A stretch of DNA of 7,959 bases from Bacteroidota bacterium (GTDB taxonomy: Bacteria; Bacteroidota; Bacteroidia; Bacteroidales; VadinHA17): the NCBI GenBank assembly GCA_030642585.1, contig DAOWNN010000094.1:1-7959 (forward strand), written 5' to 3'. The first letter of the stretch is position 1; each line of letters starts with the position of its first letter. Under the pieces are notes generated by a model. That model searched no databases and had not been told where the DNA came from. It worked only from the letters and a program-made list of their open reading frames with translations. This document shows, in pieces, positions 1 through 6,052 of the stretch. A program made the position numbers and the translations under genes.

Positions 1-1
1 A

Positions 2-322
2 GGAATTTTTAAGAAAATGGGGAAAGAGGTGGTTGTGCTTGACCTTTCCGGGATCGAAAATTCGATATGCAGTAGATTTGTTATTGCTCATGGCGATTCA
101 AATTCACAGGTATCTGCCATTGCAGAATCAGTTGTGGATGTCGTAAGAAAAAGATCAAAGGAAAAACCCCTTCATACAGATGGAATTACCCATGCAAATT
201 GGGTATTACTTGATTATGGTGATGTAATAGTTCATATTTTTCAGGAGCCGGTTAGAAGGCTGTATAATCTTGAAGACTTATGGGCAGATGGCAGTTTTGA
301 AAAAATTGAAGATGTGAATTAG
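2..322 (+). CDS. rsfS: Ribosomal silencing factor RsfS (5'-truncated by window edge)
   Basis: This is the C-terminal part of RsfS (RsfS/YbeB/Iojap family). The family binds ribosomal protein L14 on the 50S subunit and blocks subunit joining when nutrients are short. Visible family features are the opening strand GKEVVVLDLSGIENS, a central FVIAHGDSNSQVSAIA helix region, and the conserved HTDG, NWVLLDYGDVIVHIF and RRLYNLEDLWAD stretches. The frame is open to the left edge and reads G-I-F-K-K before the first ATG (17). Bacteroidota homologues carry roughly 15–20 residues before this point, so ATG17 is probably an internal Met and the real start lies upstream of the window. The stop at 320–322 is 19 bp before the preferred ftsH ATG, so the two are likely co-transcribed. 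Identity is confident; the start is not visible. Confidence 0.93.
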   Translation, partial: GIFKKMGKEVVVLDLSGIENSICSRFVIAHGDSNSQVSAIAESVVDVVRKRSKEKPLHTDGITHANWVLLDYGDVIVHIFQEPVRRLYNLEDLWADGSFEKIEDVN

Positions 323-341
323 TGATTTGATGCAGGGAACT

Positions 342-2414
342 ATGGATAACAAGAAAAAACAAAATTTGAATTCTTTTTTTGGAAAAAAGACAAACAAGGA
401 TGGAGATGGTCCCAAGTTTAATATTTACTGGATTTATGGGATACTGGCAGTAGTATTTATTTTTATTAATATCATCTATTCCGGATCCGGAACAGAAAAG
501 GTAGATTGGCAGAGGTTTGAACGTGAGATGATGAAGGATCACGAGGTTGAAAAGATTATTGTAATAAACAGGGAGGTAGCTCATGTTTACTTAAAAAAGG
601 GAAGCTGGAGCCTTGAAAAATATGATGATATACGACCTAAAGGACTTAGTGCCTGGTCTGAAAACAGCCCACAATGTGTTTTCAATATTGGTCCTCTCGA
701 GACATTTGAAGATAAATTGGAGAAAATACAGGATAAGTATAATTATAATGAGGAAGAAAGAATAAATGTTTCTTATGAAACAAAAAAGGATTTTCTGGGG
801 GATGCATTAGGCTGGATGCTTCCGCTTATTATTCTGGTAGTTATTTGGCTGTTTGTATTTAGAAGAATGAGTGGTGGAGCTGGAGGAGGCGCTGGCAATA
901 TCTTTAATGTAGGAAAATCTAAAGCTCGTATTTTTGATAAGGAATCTACAAGTGTAAAGGTTGATTTTAAGAGTGTTGCAGGCCTTGAGGAAGCAAAAGT
1001 TGAGATTAGGGAGATTGTAGACTTTTTAAAAAACCCCAAGAAATATACTGATTTAGGTGGGAAGATACCTAAAGGAGCTTTACTTATTGGCCCTCCGGGC
1101 ACTGGAAAGACATTGTTGGCAAAGGCTGTTGCAGGAGAGGCAAATGTGCCTTTTTTTAGTATTTCCGGGTCCGATTTTGTGGAAATGTTTGTAGGTGTTG
1201 GGGCTTCAAGAGTTCGTGATCTGTTTAAACAGGCCAAGGAGAAAGCTCCATGTATTGTATTTATTGATGAAATTGATGCTGTTGGAAGAGCCCGGGGACG
1301 AAATGTAAATTTCGGATCCAATGATGAAAGAGAAAATACCCTGAATCAACTTCTTACAGAAATGGACGGCTTCGGCAGCAATGTTGGGGTTATTATTCTT
1401 GCCGCAACCAATAGGGCTGATGTTCTGGATCCGGCGCTGATGAGAGCAGGTCGTTTCGACCGGCAAATCCATGTTGAATTACCCGACTTAAATGAGAGGA
1501 GAGAGATTTTTGAAGTTCACTTAAAACCCATAAAGGTTGAAAAGGGACTCGATATTGAATTTCTTTCCAAACAAACACCCGGTTTTTCAGGTGCTGATAT
1601 AGCAAATATATGTAATGAAGCTGCGCTGATTGCTGCAAGGAAAAATAAGAAAAAAGTTCAAAGGCAGGATTTCCTGGATGCTGTGGATCGTATCGTTGGT
1701 GGACTGGAGCGGAAAAATAAGATTATCACATCAAAAGAGAAAAAAACCATTGCCTTTCATGAAGCAGGGCATGCCACTGTTAGCTGGTTACTCGAGCATG
1801 CAAATCCTCTTGTGAAAGTTACAATTGTCCCCAGGGGGAAATCTCTTGGAGCGGCCTGGTATCTTCCCGAGGAAAGACAAATTACTACTGCAGAGCAGTT
1901 AAACGATGAAATGTGTTCCGCCCTGGGAGGCAGAGCATCTGAAGAATTAGTGTTTAAGAGCATCTCAACCGGTGCACTGAATGATCTTGAAAAAGTGACT
2001 AAACAAGCCTATGCAATGGTTACTTATTTCGGGATGAGTACTGAGCTTGGAAATATTAGCTTTTATGATTCTTCTGGTCAGTCAGAATATAGCTTTCATA
2101 AGCCATATAGTGAAAAAACTGCCGAATTGATCGATAAGGTGGTTAAGGAATTTGTGGATGAATCTTACAAGAAAGCATTAAAAATACTAAAGGATAACAG
2201 AAAGGGATTAGATGAACTTGCAAATCTTCTTCTCGAAAAAGAAGTCATTTTCAGTGAGGACCTCGAACGGATTTTTGGGAAAAGGAAGAATGACATAGCC
2301 AGGACCCCAGGGAAAAAGGCAGTTGTGTCAGGGAAAAAAGCAACACCAAAAATTTCTGTGAAGAAAAAGGTAAGCAGGCCCCGGTCTGGCGATGACAAGA
2401 CAGGTAAAACTTGA
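342..2414 (+). CDS. ftsH: ATP-dependent zinc metalloprotease FtsH
   Basis: Membrane-anchored AAA+ protease that extracts and degrades misfolded or short-lived membrane and cytosolic proteins as a hexamer, with the catalytic part in the cytoplasm. Numbering from ATG342 (690 aa): TM1 about 28–47, an extracytoplasmic domain to about 155, TM2 about 157–173 and a Gly-rich linker. The AAA+ module has Walker A GPPGTGKT (250–257), pore loop FVGVG (283–287), Walker B FIDEID (307–312) and the second region of homology with GRFDR (370–374). The peptidase has the zinc motif HEAGH (473–477) and the likely third ligand Asp548 in ALNDLEK. All catalytic elements are intact. The last 40 or so residues form a Lys/Arg-rich, low-complexity tail beyond the conserved fold. 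In-frame TTG327 and ATG330 also exist; ATG342 is preferred because CAGGGA lies just upstream and MDNKKK resembles Bacteroidota homologues. Confidence 0.97.
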   Translation: MDNKKKQNLNSFFGKKTNKDGDGPKFNIYWIYGILAVVFIFINIIYSGSGTEKVDWQRFEREMMKDHEVEKIIVINREVAHVYLKKGSWSLEKYDDIRPKGLSAWSENSPQCVFNIGPLETFEDKLEKIQDKYNYNEEERINVSYETKKDFLGDALGWMLPLIILVVIWLFVFRRMSGGAGGGAGNIFNVGKSKARIFDKESTSVKVDFKSVAGLEEAKVEIREIVDFLKNPKKYTDLGGKIPKGALLIGPPGTGKTLLAKAVAGEANVPFFSISGSDFVEMFVGVGASRVRDLFKQAKEKAPCIVFIDEIDAVGRARGRNVNFGSNDERENTLNQLLTEMDGFGSNVGVIILAATNRADVLDPALMRAGRFDRQIHVELPDLNERREIFEVHLKPIKVEKGLDIEFLSKQTPGFSGADIANICNEAALIAARKNKKKVQRQDFLDAVDRIVGGLERKNKIITSKEKKTIAFHEAGHATVSWLLEHANPLVKVTIVPRGKSLGAAWYLPEERQITTAEQLNDEMCSALGGRASEELVFKSISTGALNDLEKVTKQAYAMVTYFGMSTELGNISFYDSSGQSEYSFHKPYSEKTAELIDKVVKEFVDESYKKALKILKDNRKGLDELANLLLEKEVIFSEDLERIFGKRKNDIARTPGKKAVVSGKKATPKISVKKKVSRPRSGDDKTGKT

Positions 2415-2429
2415 CACTGCGAATGTAGA

Positions 2430-2639
2430 ATGATGGAAGAAAACTGGGTATCGGTCTTTAATACAGATCAGCCTTATTTGGCAGATATTGTGAAACAAGT
2501 TCTCATGGAGAATAGTATTGTTTCTGTTGTGATCAATAAAAGAGACTCATCCTACTCCATGTTTGGAGAAGTGGAGGTGTATGTTGACAGGAACCATGTA
2601 ATTAAAGCAAAATCAATAATTGAAAGCATAGAAAGTTGA
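2430..2639 (+). CDS. DUF2007 family small protein
   Basis: A 69-residue cytosolic protein resembling the DUF2007 family (often labelled putative signal transducing protein), whose biochemical function is not established. The pattern W-x-x-V-F-N-T, a helix around DIVKQVLMENSI, the central VVINKRDSSYSMFGEVEVYV and a final helix HVIKAKSIIES fits its short ferredoxin-like beta-alpha-beta layout. There is no signal peptide, membrane segment or cysteine. Two adjacent ATGs (2430 and 2433) could start it; the choice changes one residue. It begins 15 bp after the ftsH stop, and its TGA overlaps the cdsA TTG start (TTGA at 2636–2639), so it is embedded in the operon and probably translationally coupled to cdsA. 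The family call rests on motif resemblance and on its usual position near ftsH/cdsA in Bacteroidota. Confidence 0.8.
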   Translation: MMEENWVSVFNTDQPYLADIVKQVLMENSIVSVVINKRDSSYSMFGEVEVYVDRNHVIKAKSIIESIES

Positions 2640-3517
2640 GCACACTGATTAAAAGAACAGCCACAGGTTTTCTGATTGTATTTGTAATAATTGGTGCAAT
2701 AGCCTTGAATAGTTTGAGCTTTGTTGCTCTTTTTTTCTTAATCATGCTGGGAACCCTGTATGAATTTTACAATAATTTGCTCAGGGCAAAAATCCATCCT
2801 CAAACAGTTTACGGGCTCATAATTGCATCTATGTTCTATATTTTTGCATTTCTGAATGCTATCGGTTTTATTCCTATTCGATTTATTTTTCTATTTTTCC
2901 CTCTGGTGAGTGTGATTTTTCTTGCCGAATTATTTCTTCGTGAGAACCGGCCTTTCCATAATATTGCTTTCACTCTTTTGGGACTTTTATATATTGCCTT
3001 ACCATTTTCTCTTTTTCACTATTTTGTTTTCCATCTATCCGAAGAACTTATATTAAAGTCAGGGAGCGAGGCAGATATAGTAAATTTTATTTTTCAGCCC
3101 GGGTTTAAGGTCAATTATTATTATCAAATCCTTCTTGGTTTCTTTTTTATCAATTGGTTGAATGATACAGGGGCATACCTCATTGGAGTACCTTTTGGAA
3201 AGCATAAATTGTTTAAGAGAATTTCGCCGAAAAAATCCTGGGAGGGCTTAATTGGAGGAGTATTGTTTAGTATTGTTACAGCCTTCCTTCTTGCGCGTTT
3301 TTTCCCGGTTCTTCAACTGTACGACTGGTTGGCTATAGCTATTATTATAATTGTATTTGCTACATTTGGAGATCTTGTTGAGTCAATGTTAAAGCGCTAT
3401 TTGGGTTTAAAAGATTCCGGGAGTATACTTCCAGGACATGGAGGATTACTGGATCGCTTTGACGGAGTGATATTCTCTGCACCAATAGTATATGCTTATC
3501 TGAACATGATTTTCTAA
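2636..3517 (+). CDS. cdsA: Phosphatidate cytidylyltransferase (CDP-diacylglycerol synthase)
   Basis: Integral membrane enzyme converting phosphatidic acid and CTP to CDP-diacylglycerol, the branch-point precursor of phosphatidylethanolamine and phosphatidylglycerol. The 293-residue protein is mostly hydrophobic helices. It carries the full CDS family signature at residues 250–276: S-M-L-K-R, four residues, K-D-S-G, then L-P-G-H-G-G-L-L-D-R-F-D. The preceding N-D-T-G-A-Y and ISPKKSWEG motifs, also typical of the family, are present. The start must be TTG2636: an in-frame TGA at 2621–2623 lies just upstream with no ATG in between, and the product begins STLIKRTATG, matching the normal N-terminus. 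The TTG overlaps the DUF2007 stop, which suggests coupled translation. Length and motifs show no damage. The gene is followed by psd after 32 bp. Confidence 0.96.
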   Translation: MSTLIKRTATGFLIVFVIIGAIALNSLSFVALFFLIMLGTLYEFYNNLLRAKIHPQTVYGLIIASMFYIFAFLNAIGFIPIRFIFLFFPLVSVIFLAELFLRENRPFHNIAFTLLGLLYIALPFSLFHYFVFHLSEELILKSGSEADIVNFIFQPGFKVNYYYQILLGFFFINWLNDTGAYLIGVPFGKHKLFKRISPKKSWEGLIGGVLFSIVTAFLLARFFPVLQLYDWLAIAIIIIVFATFGDLVESMLKRYLGLKDSGSILPGHGGLLDRFDGVIFSAPIVYAYLNMIF

Positions 3518-3549
3518 CTTCGTCTATTTTTATTTCTTTGTAGTAAATT

Positions 3550-4200
3550 ATGAATATTCATAAAGAAGGTTTTAAAATAATAAGGAACATAATACTTGGC
3601 TTGCTGGTGTTAAACCTCCTGATGTGGTTTTTCTTTAGCCTTTGTATATTTTATTATATCCTTTCCGCTAGTTTAATCATACTCTTTTTTGTTTTGCACT
3701 TTTTCAGAATACCATGCAGGTCTATTGTTAATAATGAGAAGCAGGCTTTTTCCTCTGCAGATGGCACTATTGTGGCAATTGAAGAAGTAGAAGAAAACAC
3801 TTATTTTAAATGTAAAATGAATCAGGTTTCTGTTTTTATGTCACCCTTGAACATACATGTAAATCATTTTCCGGTTTCCGGAAAAATTGTTTATAAACAA
3901 CATGATCCAGGAAAGTATTGGGTTGCCTGGCATCCAAAGTCTTCCGCCGAGAATGAAAGAACGTCAATAGTCATCCAAAATCAGTCAGGAATAGAAATTA
4001 TGGTTCGCCAAATAGCCGGTGCAGTTGCAAGAAGAATCGTTACTTACCCAAATCTAAACGATACAGGCACACAGGGAGAAGAATTGGGCTTTATTAAATT
4101 TGGATCTCGTGTGGATATTTTTCTCCCCCTTGAGGCTAAAATCCTGGTTACACTTAACCAAAAAGTAAAAGGTAAAAAGACCATTTTGGCCATGCTCTAA
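3550..4200 (+). CDS. psd: Phosphatidylserine decarboxylase (short proenzyme form)
   Basis: Pyruvoyl-dependent enzyme that decarboxylates phosphatidylserine to phosphatidylethanolamine. At 216 residues it belongs to the short PSD class common in Bacteroidota. Two N-terminal hydrophobic segments (about 11–31 and 34–52) anchor it to the membrane. Family stretches seen are SPLNIHVNHFPVSGK, ENERTSIVI and VRQIAGAVARRIVTY. The self-cleavage site is Gly185-Ser186 in IKFGSRVD; by family knowledge Ser186 becomes the pyruvoyl group, leaving a short alpha chain of 31 residues. It starts at ATG3550, 32 bp after cdsA, with no recognisable Shine-Dalgarno, which is common in this phylum. PS synthase (pssA), which would link CdsA to Psd, is not in the window and may lie elsewhere. 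Confidence 0.95.
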   Translation: MNIHKEGFKIIRNIILGLLVLNLLMWFFFSLCIFYYILSASLIILFFVLHFFRIPCRSIVNNEKQAFSSADGTIVAIEEVEENTYFKCKMNQVSVFMSPLNIHVNHFPVSGKIVYKQHDPGKYWVAWHPKSSAENERTSIVIQNQSGIEIMVRQIAGAVARRIVTYPNLNDTGTQGEELGFIKFGSRVDIFLPLEAKILVTLNQKVKGKKTILAML

Positions 4201-4272
4201 TAGTACTTTCACAAATACTATTCTAAATTATTTACAAATTAGTAAAAGAGTATAGGGTCTGAATATATTATA

Positions 4273-4280
4273 TATATTTG
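4273..4280 (+). promoter_or_regulatory. Putative Bacteroidota -7 promoter element for the Cys-rich protein gene
   Basis: TATATTTG matches the Bacteroidota consensus TAnnTTTG. It ends 34 nt before ATG4315, leaving room for a short leader. I see no convincing -33 TTTG at the usual 19–21 bp upstream distance, so this is a half-supported promoter. The 114-bp gap from psd, the longest so far in the window, is consistent with a new transcription unit. Confidence 0.45.
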
Positions 4281-4314
4281 TTCTAATTGAGTTTTAACCA
4301 AAAATGTTATCATT

Positions 4315-4608
4315 ATGAAAAAATTTCTAGTATTATTCAGCTTAATCCTCTTCATTGGAGCTTACTCTACACCTCTTAAAGCCAGTAATAACGAAACAAC
4401 GATAGTTGTTGTTGATGAAGATAAATGCCCCAAGTGTGGAAAAGAAGAATGTGATGGGACATGTGACGCAGAGGCTAAAACTGCTACAAAAGCGACATCA
4501 GCAAAAGCTGTGAAGGCAAAATCTGATTGCGAGACAACATGTGACACTAAAGAAAAAGATGCTTGCGCCACAAAAAGTAAAGAAAAGAAAGGTGCTGAAA
4601 AAAAGTAA
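4315..4608 (+). CDS. Small exported cysteine-rich protein, function unknown
   Basis: I do not recognise this 97-residue protein. Residues 1–23 form a classic signal peptide (MKK, a hydrophobic core, then P-L-K-A), with likely cleavage after Ala23; there is no lipobox cysteine there. The mature part, about 74 residues, has seven cysteines at 38, 41, 46, 50, 72, 76 and 84. The first four form C-x2-C-x4-C-x3-C, resembling a compact metal-binding knuckle. A second, degenerate unit repeats the end of the first: CDGTCDAEAK (46–55) versus CETTCDTKEK (72–81). The linker and C-terminus are rich in Lys, Ala, Thr and Glu and probably disordered. The gene has its own putative promoter and a strong terminator, so it appears monocistronic. 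Metal binding or a cell-envelope redox role is possible but is inference; that it is a real secreted protein is well supported by the signal peptide and flanking signals. Confidence 0.78.
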   Translation: MKKFLVLFSLILFIGAYSTPLKASNNETTIVVVDEDKCPKCGKEECDGTCDAEAKTATKATSAKAVKAKSDCETTCDTKEKDACATKSKEKKGAEKK

Positions 4609-4657
4609 GTGAGACTATGATTTTAAAAGTCTAATTTAGATTTGGTTTGGGGTTTTT

Positions 4658-4685
4658 AAAAGGAGTCGTAACAGACTCCTTTTTC
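4658..4685 (+). terminator. Rho-independent terminator after the Cys-rich protein gene
   Basis: A perfect stem GGAGTC (4662–4667) / GACTCC (4674–4679) with loop GTAACA is extended by AAAA (4658–4661) pairing with TTTT (4680–4683), followed by more T-rich sequence (TCTTTT). This is a canonical intrinsic terminator. It separates the Cys-rich protein unit from the flavodiiron gene. The A-tract on the left could also allow termination on the opposite strand, but no minus-strand gene is seen. Confidence 0.87.
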
Positions 4686-4732
4686 TTTTGATAGAAATCT
4701 TATTTTTATTCATAAAGCAGGTGCTTTTTTTT

Positions 4733-4740
4733 TAAATTTG
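4733..4740 (+). promoter_or_regulatory. Putative Bacteroidota -7 promoter element for the flavodiiron gene
   Basis: TAAATTTG matches TAnnTTTG and ends 33 nt before ATG4774, nearly the same spacing as the element in front of the Cys-rich protein gene. No clear -33 TTTG is found at the expected distance. It lies just downstream of the terminator, where a promoter is needed. Confidence 0.45.
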
Positions 4741-4773
4741 CTTCTTGTTTATTAATGAATATTTCATCTTTCT

Positions 4774-5994
4774 ATGGAATCAAAAAATGAGATCTTAAAT
4801 GTTTCAAATACTGTTAAATGGATAGGTGCACTTGATTATGATATAGTAAGTTTTGATGTAGTTATGTCTACAGACTATGGCACTACCTACAATTCATTTT
4901 TTATAGATGCCCGGAAAAAAGCAATTATTGAAACTACCAAAGAGAAATTCAAAGAACAATATCTTGGAAAAATAAAATCCCTGACAGATCCTGTTGATAT
5001 TGAGTATATTATTATGAATCATACCGAGCCAGACCATTCAGGGAATTTAAAGCATCTTCTTGAATTGGCTCCCAAAGCCACGGTAGTTGGCAGTGGATCT
5101 GCCATACGGTATCTTCAGGATATGATTGGAGCAGAATTTAAATTCAGGCAGGTGAAAAATGGAGATGAACTGGATTTGGGAAATATGACCCTGAAATTTA
5201 TTGGCGCACCAAATCTTCACTGGCCGGATACTATGTACACCTACCTGATTGAGGAAAAAATCTTATTTAGTTGTGATTCTTTTGGGAGCCATTACTGTAA
5301 TGAGAAAATGTTTGATGATCTTGTGGGTTCTTTTGATGATGCCTTTAATTATTATTTTGATGTTATTTTGAGGCCTTACAGTAAATTTATGCTGAAGGCA
5401 ATAGACAAAATCAGGCTTCTTGACATAAATATTATTTGCCCTGGTCATGGTCCTATCCTGAGGTCGAACTGGCAAAAATATGTAGATATATCTGAGGCAA
5501 AAGCCAAAAAATATCTGGAAACTGTGGAAGCAGAAGATACACGGGTATTGATTGCCTATGTTTCTGCCTATGGTTATACCCGTGAAATGGCTCTTAATGT
5601 TGAAGAGGGTGTAAAATCAGCCGGTAAAATAAAAACCAACATGATTGACCTTGAGACAGCTTCCCTTGGTGAACTGGAAGAACAATTAATTAGATGTTCA
5701 TCTCTTCTTGTGGGTTCACCTACTATTAATCAAAATACTCTCCTTCCTGTTTACAGGTTGTTTTCAGCCATCAATCCTATTCGTGATAAAGGCAAGACTG
5801 CTGCTACTTTTGGCTCATATGGGTGGAGTGGGGAAGCGGTTGAGATTATTGAAGCAAATCTGAAGGTGCTGAAGCTAAAGCTTTTTGATTCGCATGCCCT
5901 GTTTAAGTTTTATCCGCATAAGGCAAAATCCGATGAGCTTAAGAAATTTGGGAAATCCTTTGGGCAGTTTGCTCTTGAATCAGTGAAAGAATAG
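4774..5994 (+). CDS. fprA: A-type flavodiiron protein (FprA/ROO family oxygen/NO reductase)
   Basis: Soluble cytoplasmic enzyme, 406 aa, the usual length for a two-domain class A flavodiiron protein. These reduce O2 to water and/or NO to N2O, protecting anaerobes. Residues 1 to about 250 form a metallo-beta-lactamase-like domain with all six expected diiron ligands: His83, Glu85 and Asp87 in HTEPDH, His149 in NLHWPD, Asp168 in SCDSFG and His225 in PGHGP. From about 258 onwards is a flavodoxin-like FMN domain: phosphate loop around VSAYGYT (263–269), second loop SPTINQNT, third loop FGSYGWSG. The phosphate loop reads AYGYT rather than the MWxST form of classic ROO enzymes. No rubredoxin or flavin reductase domain is fused, so an electron donor must be supplied in trans; none is encoded in the window. 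Substrate preference (O2 or NO) cannot be read from the sequence. Confidence 0.95.
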   Translation: MESKNEILNVSNTVKWIGALDYDIVSFDVVMSTDYGTTYNSFFIDARKKAIIETTKEKFKEQYLGKIKSLTDPVDIEYIIMNHTEPDHSGNLKHLLELAPKATVVGSGSAIRYLQDMIGAEFKFRQVKNGDELDLGNMTLKFIGAPNLHWPDTMYTYLIEEKILFSCDSFGSHYCNEKMFDDLVGSFDDAFNYYFDVILRPYSKFMLKAIDKIRLLDINIICPGHGPILRSNWQKYVDISEAKAKKYLETVEAEDTRVLIAYVSAYGYTREMALNVEEGVKSAGKIKTNMIDLETASLGELEEQLIRCSSLLVGSPTINQNTLLPVYRLFSAINPIRDKGKTAATFGSYGWSGEAVEIIEANLKVLKLKLFDSHALFKFYPHKAKSDELKKFGKSFGQFALESVKE

Positions 5995-6052
5995 CTGAAA
6001 AATAATTTAATTTGCAACTTGAAATTTGTATTTTAGTACCTTAAATATATTC

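Noticed and set aside
327..341. Upstream TTG327 or ATG330 as the ftsH start
   Set aside because: They add only M(M)QGT, which is not family-like, whereas ATG342 follows CAGGGA and gives the expected MDNKKK N-terminus.
773..1321. Long minus-strand open frame (182 codons) opposite ftsH
   Set aside because: It lies wholly antisense to the conserved AAA+ region of ftsH; the Pro/Ser-rich translation has no recognisable fold and is a codon-bias shadow.
4199..4222. AATAGTA / TACTATT inverted repeat right after the psd stop, considered as a terminator
   Set aside because: Only 7 bp, almost all A-T pairs, a 10-nt loop and no following T-tract; too weak to call. Transcription may still end in this gap by other means.
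4612..4632. AGACT / AGTCT short hairpin just after the Cys-rich protein gene
   Set aside because: A 5-bp stem with an 11-nt loop is not stable; the strong terminator a few dozen bases later explains the region.
6007..6041. TTaaTTTG and nearby TTTG/TAGTACCT considered as a promoter for the AI-2E-family gene
   Set aside because: Each element departs from TAnnTTTG at key positions and the spacing is arbitrary; read-through from the flavodiiron promoter is as likely.
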